From positions 62,001 to 126,000 of the forward strand of contig NZ_VKCZ01000013.1 of assembly GCF_009299835.1 (NCBI RefSeq): DNA of 64,000 nucleotides. The letters are read 5' to 3'. This DNA comes from Microlunatus speluncae. GTDB lineage: Bacteria; Actinomycetota; Actinomycetes; Propionibacteriales; Propionibacteriaceae. Under the pieces are notes generated by a model. That model did not search any database, had not been told where the DNA came from, and saw only the letters and a program-made list of their open reading frames with translations. Positions 7,603 through 16,396 of this stretch are shown in pieces. Position numbers and translations under genes: made by a program. Numbering within the stretch: the first letter of the stretch is position 1; every line of letters begins with the position of its first letter.

Positions 7603-9087
7603 TCAGGATTCGATCAAGAGTTCCAAGGTCCGATGAGCCCCATCGTTGATCAAGGAATCCAAGGCCCAAGAGTAGGCCTGAACAAAGCGATCATGATCAA
7701 CGATATCCCCGAAAAGATCACGATCAGCGATGAAGGCAGTGCGGTCGTCGCGTTGGGTCAGGGCTCGCGCGGTAAGTTCGTCAGCAAGACGGTCGACGAC
7801 GGTGATGGGTTGGCCCTTCTCGTCGACCCCCTCGGCATAGCGGGCCCAGCTGGCCACGATCGCGGCCGACAGGCGGACCGGTCCACCCGATGCCAGGTTG
7901 GCGTTGATCACGGGGACCAACCATTTCGGGATCCGGTCGGAGGACTCGGCGGCGAGGCGGGCGATGGTGTCTTTGACCTCGGCGTTGGAGAAGCGCTCGA
8001 TCAAGGTCGCCGTGTAGTCGTCGAGATCGATGCCGGGGACCGGGCGCAGGGTGGGGATTGCCTCGGTGTTCATGTAGTTGAGCAGGAAGGTGGCGACGAC
8101 CGGGTCCTGGGCGGCCTCGTGGGCGTAGGTGTAGCCGGCGAGGTGGCCGAAGTAGGCGATGCCCTGGTGGCTGGCGTTGAGCAGCCGCAGCTTCATCAGC
8201 TCGTACGGCTCGACGTCGTCGACCAGCTGCACGCCGGCCTGATCATAAGGGGGCCGGCCGGCGGCGAAGGCGTCCTCCAACACCCATTGGAAGAAGGGCT
8301 CGGCGACCACGGGCCAGCCGTCGTCGACGCCGAACTGCTCGGTGATCTCGGCCCGGTCGGTGTCGGTGGTGACCGGGGTGATCCGGTCGACCATCGAATT
8401 CGGGAACGTGATCTCGGCGGCGATCCAGTCGGCCAGGTCGAGGTCCAAGGCCTGGGCGAAGGCGGTGTAGGCGCTCTGGGCGACGTGCCCGTTGCCCTGG
8501 ATGTTGTCGCAGGACATGATCGTCAACGGGCCGGTGCCGCGGTCCCGGCGCCGGCGCAGCGCCTCGGTGATCAGGCCGAAGGTGGTCTGCGGCACGGCGC
8601 CGTCGGCCAGGTCGGCGGCGACGGCCGGCGTGGCAAGCTCGAATTCGCCGGTGACCGGGGAGATGTTGTAGCCGCCCTCGGTGACGGTCAGCGAGATGAT
8701 CTTGGTGTCCGGGTGGGCCAGCCGCTCGATCACCGCCTCGGGATCGTCCGGCGCGTACAGGTAGTCGATGATCGAACCGATCACCCGGGCGTCACGACGG
8801 CCGTCCGGATGCTTCTCCACCAGGGTGTAGAGGCCGCCCTGCTCGGTCAGCACATCCCGCATCCGGCGATCACCCGGCAGCAACCCGATCCCGCAGATCG
8901 CGTACTCGCGGCCCAGACCCTGGCGCAGCAGCCGGTCGATCACCAGCGCCTGGTGGGCCCGATGGAAGCCGCCGACGCCGATGTGCACGATCCCCGCGGT
9001 CAGCCCGGTGCGGTCGTAGTCCGGCCTGGCCACGGCGTCGCTCGCACCGCCCAGCAGGCGGCTCGACGCCGGATCCTGAATCTCCAT
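7603..9087 (-). CDS. Mannitol/polyol dehydrogenase family (long-chain polyol oxidoreductase)
   Basis: The 494-aa product oxidises a polyol or reduces a keto-sugar (acid) with NAD(P). The N-terminal Rossmann motif is GVGGFHRAHQ (37-46). The family catalytic signature Lys-x4-Asn-x2-His is present as KLRLLNASH near residues 298-306. Length matches bacterial mannitol 2-dehydrogenases (about 490 aa); fructuronate reductase and arabinitol dehydrogenase are close relatives and cannot be excluded, and the nearby uronide-type genes make a keto-acid substrate plausible. ATG 9087 has GGAGGAG nine bases upstream, so the much longer open frame beyond it is not coding. It is divergent from the lipoprotein gene. 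Confidence 0.9.
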   Translation of the reverse strand: MEIQDPASSRLLGGASDAVARPDYDRTGLTAGIVHIGVGGFHRAHQALVIDRLLRQGLGREYAICGIGLLPGDRRMRDVLTEQGGLYTLVEKHPDGRRDARVIGSIIDYLYAPDDPEAVIERLAHPDTKIISLTVTEGGYNISPVTGEFELATPAVAADLADGAVPQTTFGLITEALRRRRDRGTGPLTIMSCDNIQGNGHVAQSAYTAFAQALDLDLADWIAAEITFPNSMVDRITPVTTDTDRAEITEQFGVDDGWPVVAEPFFQWVLEDAFAAGRPPYDQAGVQLVDDVEPYELMKLRLLNASHQGIAYFGHLAGYTYAHEAAQDPVVATFLLNYMNTEAIPTLRPVPGIDLDDYTATLIERFSNAEVKDTIARLAAESSDRIPKWLVPVINANLASGGPVRLSAAIVASWARYAEGVDEKGQPITVVDRLADELTARALTQRDDRTAFIADRDLFGDIVDHDRFVQAYSWALDSLINDGAHRTLELLIES

Positions 9088-9186
9088 GTCCTTCTCCTCC
9101 GCCGTTCTCGGAACCCGCACCATCTTGCTGCATCCCCGGCCGGCCGGGACGACGGGTGCGCCGGCCGGGTGGGCCAGACTGGACCC

Positions 9187-10311
9187 ATGGCACCGTGGCG
9201 GCGACGACTGGTCACTCTGCTGGTCGGCCTTGCCCTGGGCGCGCTCACGTTGCCGGCGTGCACCCGGGCCGAGCAGGCACCGCCCGAGCCGTCCGTCGAG
9301 TGGGCCCGGCTGGAGCAACTGCCGGTGACGTTCCGAGCCGAGACGCTGGACACCGGGTCGGGCCGGCTGATCATCGCCGGCCGCTCCAGCGACCCGGACC
9401 GGCCGACGCTGTTGATCTCCGATTCCGAAGCCGTACGGGAGGTCCGGCTGGTCCCGGAGTCGTCGTACGGCCGGACCGCCGCGCTGTCCTCGATCGCCGT
9501 CACCGCTGATCGGGCGTACGCCATCGGCGGTGACCGGGGCGGCGCGCACGGCAACGTCCGCTGGAGCGTGTGGTCCGGGAATCTGGACGGTCTGACCGAG
9601 CACGAGCAGATCTTCTGGACCTTCGGCGGCCAGAGCGCGGGCAGCCTGACCACGATCGTCGCCGGCCCGGACGGTCCGATGATCATCGGCAACTGGGGTT
9701 CGCCGCACGGGCTCGACATCACTGTCTGGACCGAACGCCAGGACGTCTGGACCCGGCATGACTCCCGCGGCTCGGCGCTGGCCAGCACGGCCCGGGAGCT
9801 GCTCAGCGAGAAGGCGACCGCGGTGATCGACAACAGGGTGATCATCGCCGGCACCGCGCTCGGCCTGACCAACGGCCTGGTGCCGCGGGCCGCGACCTGG
9901 AGCCGGGACGGAGGCACCGGGGACTGGCGCCGGACCGACCTGCCCACCGACGGGACCGCCAGCAGCGCCCTCGACGTCGCCTGTGCCGAGGAGTGTCTGA
10001 TCGCCGGCGTCGTCGACGGCCGGGTCGCCGCCTGGTCGGGCGACGGGACGACCTGGCGCGCCATGCCGCCGACCGGTCTGGCCGCCGACGAGAAAGCGGT
10101 GACGATCCGAGCCTTCCGGGTCGACGCGGGCTGGCAGATCGCCGTGGCCCGGCAGCCCGAGATCACGATCATCGACGTCGCCACCGGTCGAACCCACCCC
10201 GGACCCGGCGGCACGTTGATCGACGCCGTCGGAGTCGGCCCGACCGCCCACCTCCTGGTCGAGGACGACACCGGCACCCGCGCCACCTGGCGGGCCGACC
10301 TCCACTCCTGA
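9187..10311 (+). CDS. Lipoprotein with predicted beta-propeller-like body
   Basis: The 374-aa product starts with a basic n-region, a hydrophobic core and lipobox LPAC (Cys25), so it should be lipid-anchored outside the membrane. The rest is rich in short beta-strand stretches and tryptophans repeated about every 45-60 residues (WSVWSGN, ITVWTER, AATWSRDG, AAWSGDGTTWR), which resembles a beta-propeller. No catalytic motif was recognised and no function is assigned. ATG 9187 is the only start that leaves a proper signal peptide. A 16-bp hairpin follows the stop after two bases. Confidence 0.75.
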   Translation: MAPWRRRLVTLLVGLALGALTLPACTRAEQAPPEPSVEWARLEQLPVTFRAETLDTGSGRLIIAGRSSDPDRPTLLISDSEAVREVRLVPESSYGRTAALSSIAVTADRAYAIGGDRGGAHGNVRWSVWSGNLDGLTEHEQIFWTFGGQSAGSLTTIVAGPDGPMIIGNWGSPHGLDITVWTERQDVWTRHDSRGSALASTARELLSEKATAVIDNRVIIAGTALGLTNGLVPRAATWSRDGGTGDWRRTDLPTDGTASSALDVACAEECLIAGVVDGRVAAWSGDGTTWRAMPPTGLAADEKAVTIRAFRVDAGWQIAVARQPEITIIDVATGRTHPGPGGTLIDAVGVGPTAHLLVEDDTGTRATWRADLHS

Positions 10312-10313
10312 TC

Positions 10314-10358
10314 ATCGTGGTCAGTTCGGCCCCGTCTCGGCGCCGAACTGACCACGAT
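10314..10358 (+). terminator. 16-bp perfect hairpin after the lipoprotein gene
   Basis: ATCGTGGTCAGTTCGG (10314-10329) pairs perfectly with 10343-10358 around a 13-nt loop, starting three bases after the stop codon. No T-run follows, so it is a probable but not classical terminator. Confidence 0.65.
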
Positions 10359-10384
10359 CCGAGTTCCGACGGGCGGGAAAGGGC

Positions 10385-10414
10385 TTGCCCGAGCGGGGTC
10401 CGGCTACTTACGAT
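10385..10414 (+). promoter_or_regulatory. Promoter TTGCCC-18-TACGAT for a leaderless leader ORF
   Basis: The -35 is TTGCCC (10385-10390), the spacer 18 bases and the -10 TACGAT (10409-10414). An ATG follows seven bases later at 10422, so the transcript should begin at or next to the start codon of the leader ORF. Confidence 0.6.
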
Positions 10415-10421
10415 CGAGGCA

Positions 10422-10565
10422 ATGTCTGTCATCGACGACGGCGCGCACGCTGTCGTCGGCGCAGCCGTTCCCCGCGGCGACCGGATCCGGGTCGCGCTGC
10501 AGGAGGCCGTCCCGAACGGAAACCCGACGTCGGGCGGTCCGTCCGACGCAGGAGGAGCAGCATGA
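10422..10565 (+). CDS. 47-residue leader ORF overlapping the next gene
   Basis: The ORF encodes 47 aa, beginning [16 protein letters not shown]. It has no Shine-Dalgarno but sits seven bases behind a good -10 box, the pattern of leaderless actinobacterial mRNAs. Its TGA overlaps the ATG of the acyltransferase/toroid gene (ATGA, 10562-10565), and the AGGAGGAG of that gene lies inside its last codons. This suggests translational coupling, with ribosomes on the small ORF opening or re-starting on the larger one. No similarity to known proteins was recognised; the peptide itself may have no function. Confidence 0.5.
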   Translation: MSVIDDGAHAVVGAAVPRGDRIRVALQEAVPNGNPTSGGPSDAGGAA

Positions 10566-12268
10566 CCACCCCTGATCTCACCCACGACTATTCGCCCTGG
10601 AGCTTCTACGGCCGGGCGACCGACGCGGAGCAGAAGCTGCAGTTGGAGCATCAGCAACTCCTGCTCGAGCAGCATCCCGGCTGGACGCTCGGTGAGCAGG
10701 TGTTCCTCAGCCCGCTGGCCGCGATCCAGTGCGAGAAGTTGATCATGGGGAAGCGCTGCTACGTGGCCGCGCACGCGTACCTCTCGCACGAGGTGACCAT
10801 GGGCGAGTTCTGCACCGTGAACGCGTTCACCGTGGTCCGGGGCAAGATCACTATGGGCGACGCGGTCCGGATCGGTGCGCACACGTCCATCCTGGGTTTC
10901 AACCACACCATGACCGACCCGGACACCTGGGTGTTCCGGCAGCCGACCACGGCCCAGGGCATCACCATCGGCACCGACGTCTGGATCGGCTCGCACGTGG
11001 TGATCGTCGACGGGGTGACGGTGGGCGACCGGGCCATGATCGCCGCCGGCGCCGTGGTGACCAAGGACGTCCCGGCCGGGGCCGTGGTCGGTGGCAATCC
11101 GGCGCGGGTGATCAAGTGGCGGGTGCCGGCCTTGGCTCAGGCACCCAAGGATGAGCTCGGTGGCGCGCTGACCGCGTTCGTCGCCCGGGCCAAGGAGCAG
11201 GCGCCGGCAGTGCTGGAGCACTACTGGCAGGCCGACGGCCCGGATCTCACCGGCACGCCCGGCCGCGGCTGTTACGTCGATCCGCAGGCCGGCCGCTACA
11301 ACGTCCGGGCGCAGTGCGACGCGATCGAGATCGCCGCCCTGCTCACCGGGAGCACACCGCCGCCGTGGACCGCAGACGAGGCGATCGCCGCGCTGGCCGG
11401 GCTGCAGGATCCGGCGACCGGCCTGGTGCCGGACCTGGACGCCGACGGGAAGCCGCTGCCGCCACCGAGTGACCTGCTGGCCGGCGGCAGCTACGAGATC
11501 CTCTGCGTCGGCTACGCGCTGGACCTGCTGGGCGCCCGCCTCCCGCATCCGATCACCGCGGTGACCGGGCTGTCGACCGACCGGTTGGGTGAGCTGCTGG
11601 ACGGGCTGAACTGGGCCGGCAACCCGTGGGGCTCCGGCCACATGATCGACGCGATCGGCACCGCCCTGCTCTGGGACAGTGAGCGGCCGGCCGCGACCGG
11701 GCTCACCGATTCCTTGATCGGCTGGATGGTGCGCAACGCCGATCCGGCGACCGGGATGTGGGGCCGGCCGGAGACCGCCGGGCTGCTCCAACTGGTGAAC
11801 GGCTTCTATCGCGCCTCGCGCGGCACGTTCGCGCAGTTCGGGCTGCCGGTGCCGTACCCGGAACGGGTGATCGACACGGTGCTGCGGCACGTCCGCGACC
11901 GCACGCTGTTCGCCCCGGAACGGCAGAACGCCTGCAACGTGCTCGACGTGGCTCATCCGCTGTGGCTGGCGACCCGGCAGACCGACTATCGCCACGACGA
12001 GGTCGCCGCGGTCGGCCGGACCCTGCTCGGCGACGCCATCGGCCACTGGGTCGATGATCAAGGATTCGGCTTCCTGGCCTCCCGTCCGGAGAACACCGGG
12101 CTGCCGAAGGCGGTGCCCGGCCTGCAGGGCACGGAGATGTGGCTGGCGATCATCTGGCTGCTGGCCGACCTCTCCGGGATGAGCGACGCCCTCGGCTACC
12201 GGCCACGCGGCGTGCATCGCCCGGAACCCGCGCTGCGGTTCGGCCGGGTGCCGCGCGAGACCGCCTGA
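10562..12268 (+). CDS. Hexapeptide-repeat acyltransferase fused to an alpha/alpha-toroid domain
   Basis: 568 aa. Residues about 50-185 form a left-handed beta-helix acyltransferase like maltose/galactoside O-acetyltransferases: repeated hexapeptides ([45 protein letters not shown]), the catalytic-type His in GFNHTM (H115) and the closing [11 protein letters not shown]. Residues about 250-540 are helical repeats with Trp/Gly-rich turns, resembling the (alpha/alpha) barrels of glycan-processing enzymes. AGGAGGAG precedes ATG 10562. The fusion is unusual; modification of a sugar or glycan is the likely job. The alpha-glucuronidase-like gene starts two bases after the stop, so the two are an operon. 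Confidence 0.75.
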   Translation: MTTPDLTHDYSPWSFYGRATDAEQKLQLEHQQLLLEQHPGWTLGEQVFLSPLAAIQCEKLIMGKRCYVAAHAYLSHEVTMGEFCTVNAFTVVRGKITMGDAVRIGAHTSILGFNHTMTDPDTWVFRQPTTAQGITIGTDVWIGSHVVIVDGVTVGDRAMIAAGAVVTKDVPAGAVVGGNPARVIKWRVPALAQAPKDELGGALTAFVARAKEQAPAVLEHYWQADGPDLTGTPGRGCYVDPQAGRYNVRAQCDAIEIAALLTGSTPPPWTADEAIAALAGLQDPATGLVPDLDADGKPLPPPSDLLAGGSYEILCVGYALDLLGARLPHPITAVTGLSTDRLGELLDGLNWAGNPWGSGHMIDAIGTALLWDSERPAATGLTDSLIGWMVRNADPATGMWGRPETAGLLQLVNGFYRASRGTFAQFGLPVPYPERVIDTVLRHVRDRTLFAPERQNACNVLDVAHPLWLATRQTDYRHDEVAAVGRTLLGDAIGHWVDDQGFGFLASRPENTGLPKAVPGLQGTEMWLAIIWLLADLSGMSDALGYRPRGVHRPEPALRFGRVPRETA

Positions 12269-12270
12269 CC

Positions 12271-15033
12271 GTGATCAGGATCGTCCACCGGGCCGGAGCC
12301 TCGCCGCGGGTCCGGCACGGGATCGAGCTGGTCGCCGCTGCTCTCCGTGCTCAAGGAACCGAGGCTGTTGTCTCCTCATCGGCCGATCGATCCGTTGCAC
12401 ATCGTGGCCTGCCCTTCGACAGGCTCAGGGAACGAACAGACCAGCGGGTGATCTTGGTCGGCGGCCGGGGCGACGCCGAGATCGCCGCGCTGGAACGCGA
12501 TGATGTGCTGCTCTACACGACCCCGGAGCCGGCCGGGGACGGGTTCTACCTGGCCGGGCTGCCCGGCGGACTGACCGTGATCACCGGCGGTAACGACACC
12601 GGCGTGTTGTACGGCTGCCAGGAGCTGGCCCGGCAGGTCCGGCGCGACGGCCGACTGCCGGACGATCTTGATCACGGCGAGAACCCGGATCTGGAGCTGC
12701 GCGGCCCGGCGATCGGTTTGCAGAAGACCACGCTGGAGCCGCCGCGGCAGACGTACGAATATCCGATCACGCCGGACCGCTTTCCCTGGTTCTACGACCG
12801 TGATCACTGGCTCGAGCTGCTGGACACGTTGTGCGCCCAGCGGGCCAACGTGATCTATCTGTGGAGCGGGCATCCGTTCGCCTCCTTCGTCCGGCTGCCC
12901 GACTTCCCGGAGGCGCTGGAGGTGAGCGACGCCGAGCTGGAGCAGAACGCCGCGCTGCTGCACTGGCTCACCACCGAGGCGGACCGGCGTGGCATCTGGG
13001 TGGTGCTGAAGTTCTACAACATCCACATCCCGCTGCCGTTCGCCGAGCACCACGGCATCCCGTTGCGGCAGCCGAAGCCGACGCCGCTGGTGGCGGACTA
13101 CACCCGGGCGGCGATCACCGCCTTCGCGGCCGAATACACCGGCGTCGGGTTGTATGTCTGCCTCGGTGAGGTGCTGCAGGGCGACATCTACGGCGCCGAG
13201 TGGTTCACCGACGTGATCTTGGCCGCGGTCGACGACGCGGTGGCGCTCCGGCGATCACGTGGCGAGGCGGCCGATCCGCCGCCGGTGATCGTCCGAGCGC
13301 ACGCCCTTGATCTTGCACCGGTGCTGGAGCGGGCACTGCCGCGGTATCCGCGGTTGTTCACCGAGGCCAAATACAACGGGGAGTCGTTGACCACCCGGAG
13401 CCCGCGGGGTGCCTGGCAGGAGAAGCACCGGCACCTTGCCGCGCTCGGCAGCGTGCACATCGTCAACGTGCACATCCTGGCCAACCTGGAGCCGTTCCGC
13501 TACGGCGCGGTGTCGTTCATCCAGCGCTGTGTGCGGGCGATGAAGCACCGGCTCGACGCCGGCGGGCTGCACCTGTATCCCTTGTTCTACTGGGAATGGC
13601 CGCACTCGCCGGACCGGCTGGCGGACGGCACCCGGCTGCGCCAGCTGGACCGGGACTGGATCTGGTACGAGGCCTGGCACCGCTACGCCTGGCAGGCCGA
13701 TCGCGACCCGGAGGCGGAGCGGGAGCACTGGATCGGCCGGCTGACCGAGCAGTTCGGCGACCGTGCGGCCGGGGCTGCCGCCCTGGACGCGTACGAGGCG
13801 ATGGGCCGGATCGCACCGCAGCTGGTGCGGCGGTTCGGGATCACCGAGGGCAACCGGCAGACGCTCAGCCTCGGCATGACGATGAGCCAGCTGACCAACG
13901 CCGCCCGGTTTCGGCCCTGGGCCGATCTGTGGGATTCCCATGCACCGCAGGGCGAACGGCTCGACACGTACGTCGAGCGGGAGCTGGCCGGGCAGCCGCA
14001 CCGGGGCGAGACGCCGTTCGACGTCACCGCCGACGTGCTCCGGCTGGCCGCGGCGGCGCGGGTGGCGATCGACCGCGGTGCCGCAGCTGTGATCACGAAC
14101 GCCGCCGAGTATGCACGGCTGCGCACCGACGTCGAGGCGCTGGGTCTGTTGGCCCGGTGCTACGCACTGCGGGTCTCGGCCGCCGTCGACATCATGAGCT
14201 ACCGCGAGACCCATCGCGGTGATCACTCCGACGTCGGCCGGCTCAAGATCGCGGTCGACAAGATCGGCGACAGCGTCGCGGCGTACCGGAAGCTGGCAGC
14301 GTTGACCGACCGGACGTACCACTACGCCAACAGCATGCAGACACCGCAACGGAGGATCCCATTTCGGGACGGGTCGGCGTACGGCCACTGGCGGCAGTGC
14401 CTGCCCGAGTACGAGGCCGAGCTCGATCATGTCCGCCGCACCGTCGAGTTGCTCGACCGCGGCGAGCTGCCGGCCGCGTTGCGCCCGGCGGCGGACGCGC
14501 CGGAGCCGTACCGCCCGGCCCCGTTCGAGCTGCACACCCCGGACGCCGAACGGTTCGAGGTCGGCAAGGGCACCTCGGTGTTCGCCGACAGTGACGGCAA
14601 CATCCGGCAGCTGGCCGAGGAGCTGGCCGGGCTGACCGGGGTCCGGATCCCGCGCCGCGCCGGCTTTGCCGGGCAGGTCGCGCTCGAGCTCACGCTGCCG
14701 GAACCGGCCGTCATCCTGATCGGCTACTTCGGCGACCCCGAGCCGGTCTGGCTGCAGCTGCCCGACCTGGAGACCGACACCCACGCCGACGCCCGGGGCG
14801 GCCTGGAACCCGTGCTGCGCAACGGGATCGGCGTCGACTTCCTGCCCAAGATCAACGTGCACGCCTTCCGCTACGAGGCCGGCCGGCACACCCTCGCCCT
14901 CGGCCGCGGCGCCTACGTCGTCGCCGGCGTGGTGGCCGCCGACCAGCCGCTCACCCCGCGGCTGGTGGTTCACGACGACACCATGCCGGACACCCTGGAC
15001 TGGCTCTACGAGGACCCGCCGGCCCGGACGTGA
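12271..15033 (+). CDS. Large glycosidase with GH67/GH115-like N-terminal domain
   Basis: 920 aa from GTG 12271, two bases after the preceding stop. The N-terminal 150 residues resemble the mixed alpha/beta domain in front of many TIM-barrel glycosidases (GFYLAGLPGGLTVITGGNDTG, then YGCQELARQV). A TIM-barrel-like region follows (residues about 170-500), then a helical region and a C-terminal beta domain. No signal peptide is seen. Family GH67-like alpha-glucuronidase is the nearest guess, but the catalytic acids were not identified with confidence. A complete REP unit (12411-12434) lies in frame within the N-terminal domain, encoding [10 protein letters not shown]. Confidence 0.65.
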   Translation: MIRIVHRAGASPRVRHGIELVAAALRAQGTEAVVSSSADRSVAHRGLPFDRLRERTDQRVILVGGRGDAEIAALERDDVLLYTTPEPAGDGFYLAGLPGGLTVITGGNDTGVLYGCQELARQVRRDGRLPDDLDHGENPDLELRGPAIGLQKTTLEPPRQTYEYPITPDRFPWFYDRDHWLELLDTLCAQRANVIYLWSGHPFASFVRLPDFPEALEVSDAELEQNAALLHWLTTEADRRGIWVVLKFYNIHIPLPFAEHHGIPLRQPKPTPLVADYTRAAITAFAAEYTGVGLYVCLGEVLQGDIYGAEWFTDVILAAVDDAVALRRSRGEAADPPPVIVRAHALDLAPVLERALPRYPRLFTEAKYNGESLTTRSPRGAWQEKHRHLAALGSVHIVNVHILANLEPFRYGAVSFIQRCVRAMKHRLDAGGLHLYPLFYWEWPHSPDRLADGTRLRQLDRDWIWYEAWHRYAWQADRDPEAEREHWIGRLTEQFGDRAAGAAALDAYEAMGRIAPQLVRRFGITEGNRQTLSLGMTMSQLTNAARFRPWADLWDSHAPQGERLDTYVERELAGQPHRGETPFDVTADVLRLAAAARVAIDRGAAAVITNAAEYARLRTDVEALGLLARCYALRVSAAVDIMSYRETHRGDHSDVGRLKIAVDKIGDSVAAYRKLAALTDRTYHYANSMQTPQRRIPFRDGSAYGHWRQCLPEYEAELDHVRRTVELLDRGELPAALRPAADAPEPYRPAPFELHTPDAERFEVGKGTSVFADSDGNIRQLAEELAGLTGVRIPRRAGFAGQVALELTLPEPAVILIGYFGDPEPVWLQLPDLETDTHADARGGLEPVLRNGIGVDFLPKINVHAFRYEAGRHTLALGRGAYVVAGVVAADQPLTPRLVVHDDTMPDTLDWLYEDPPART
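12411..12434 (-). repeat. Single REP unit inside a coding sequence
   Basis: Inverse-orientation REP (GCCCTTCGACAGGCTCAGGG plus AACG) within codons about 47-55 of the glycosidase gene. It keeps the frame and adds [10 protein letters not shown] between two normal alpha/beta segments. Confidence 0.9.
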
Positions 15034-15035
15034 TC

Positions 15036-15081
15036 ATCGGGGAATTCCCCACCGGTCAGACCCGGCCGGGAGTTCCCCGAT
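15036..15081. terminator. Bidirectional hairpin between convergent genes
   Basis: ATCGGGGAATTCCC (15036-15049) pairs with 15068-15081, 13 Watson-Crick pairs plus one G-T, loop 18 nt. It fills the 54-bp gap between the glycosidase stop and the convergent kinase-like gene, the classic place for a shared terminator. Confidence 0.7.
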
Positions 15082-15087
15082 GCGTGG

Positions 15088-16245
15088 TCAGCCGGTGGCG
15101 GCGATCAGCTGATCGATCAGCTCCAGGGTCAGCGGCCGCCGGAGCTGCTCCGGGACCTCCCGTCGGGCGAGGTCGGCGGCGTCCGGATCCGCCGGCGAGA
15201 TCGCCTCACAGAAGGTGTTGTAGGCCCAGTTCAGCTGGCTGTTGACCGCCAGGCCGAACGACTCCCGGGTGAGCCGCGGAAAGGTGCCGGCCCGTTCCCG
15301 ATAGCCGTCGGCGAACGCCCGCGCGACGACCGGGTTGAGGGCAGGTCGAAGGGCCCAATGGGCCAGCAGCCCGGCGACCTCCTGCTCCGCGGTGTGCGAG
15401 CCGGCGAAGGTCCACTCGAGCACGATCAGCTCGTCGCCGGGACCGAGCCGCAGCGTCTCCGGAATCAGGTTGCAGTTGCACAGCAACAACCCGTCGGTGG
15501 GCACCGCGGCACCGAGCACGCCGACCTCCGCGACCGTCGGCAGCAGGGCCGCCAGGTCGTCGGCCCAGGGCCGGCCCGCCGTCCGGGCCCGCCGGACCAG
15601 TTCCTGCCAGTCCGCGTCGGGCCGGCGGCTGGTCAGGTAGGGATTGATCGGGTCCTCGCTGGGAATCGCCAGCGCGTGCAGCGCCCCGGCGATCACCCCG
15701 ACCCCGCGCGCGACGCCGGCCCGCGCCGGCAGGCTGGGCACCGGCCCCTGTTCGAGCCATTCGCTGACCCGCCAGGGTCCGCCGGCGATCGTCTCGACCA
15801 GCCGGCCGGACCGGGATCGTCGCGGGGTCGGCGATCGGACCCCGGCCTCCGCCGCCGCCGACCGCAGCCGTTCCCCGGTCTCGGCCTGATGATCACCCAT
15901 CCACGGATAGCCCGGCACGGCCAGCCATCGACCGCGGTCCGTGATCACCGACCAGTGCCGGCCGAGTGGGCTGTACGACACCGGCCGGACCGCGGTCACC
16001 GGCCCCAGGTCGAACGCCTCGACCAGCCCGTCGACCAGCTCGTCCGGGGCGATCGGTGGCTGCCGCCGACGTTGATCGACTTCGGTCTTCAACGCCGACC
16101 AGCCCGCGAAGCCGTACTCGACGGCCAGTGCCCGTTGGGCGTCTCCGAGGGATGCGCTCGGCTCGGATTCGCGCAGGGCGACCAGGAGATCCTTGGCCTC
16201 TTGGCGCAGGAAATCGAGATGGGGATTGTCCGGCAGCACACGCAC
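15088..16245 (-). CDS. Aminoglycoside-phosphotransferase-like protein with degenerate catalytic motifs
   Basis: 385 aa. The N-terminal 45 residues (DNPHLDFLRQEAKDLLVALR...YGFAGWSALKTEV) match the short helical prefix seen in actinobacterial ankyrin- and kinase-type proteins. The rest has the layout of an APH/choline-kinase fold, but the Brenner loop is CNCNLIPETL instead of H-x-D-x-x-x-x-N, and the metal-binding segment is VLEWTFAG rather than DFE/DWE. It may be a pseudokinase or use altered chemistry. GTG 16245 is chosen because AGGAAGAGG lies six bases upstream; the frame stays open to 16275. Substrate unknown. Confidence 0.65.
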   Translation of the reverse strand: MRVLPDNPHLDFLRQEAKDLLVALRESEPSASLGDAQRALAVEYGFAGWSALKTEVDQRRRQPPIAPDELVDGLVEAFDLGPVTAVRPVSYSPLGRHWSVITDRGRWLAVPGYPWMGDHQAETGERLRSAAAEAGVRSPTPRRSRSGRLVETIAGGPWRVSEWLEQGPVPSLPARAGVARGVGVIAGALHALAIPSEDPINPYLTSRRPDADWQELVRRARTAGRPWADDLAALLPTVAEVGVLGAAVPTDGLLLCNCNLIPETLRLGPGDELIVLEWTFAGSHTAEQEVAGLLAHWALRPALNPVVARAFADGYRERAGTFPRLTRESFGLAVNSQLNWAYNTFCEAISPADPDAADLARREVPEQLRRPLTLELIDQLIAATG

Positions 16246-16396
16246 AGCACACCTCTTCCTCACCCGGACTCGCACGGGCCGAAGAGTGGCGGCACGACCG
16301 CTCGATTTCGAAGTGAGGGTGGCTTCCAGCCTTGAGGCGAGTCACAGCGCGTCCCACACACGCTGCCTGAACGGTAAGCCCGACGGGTCGCCGGGG

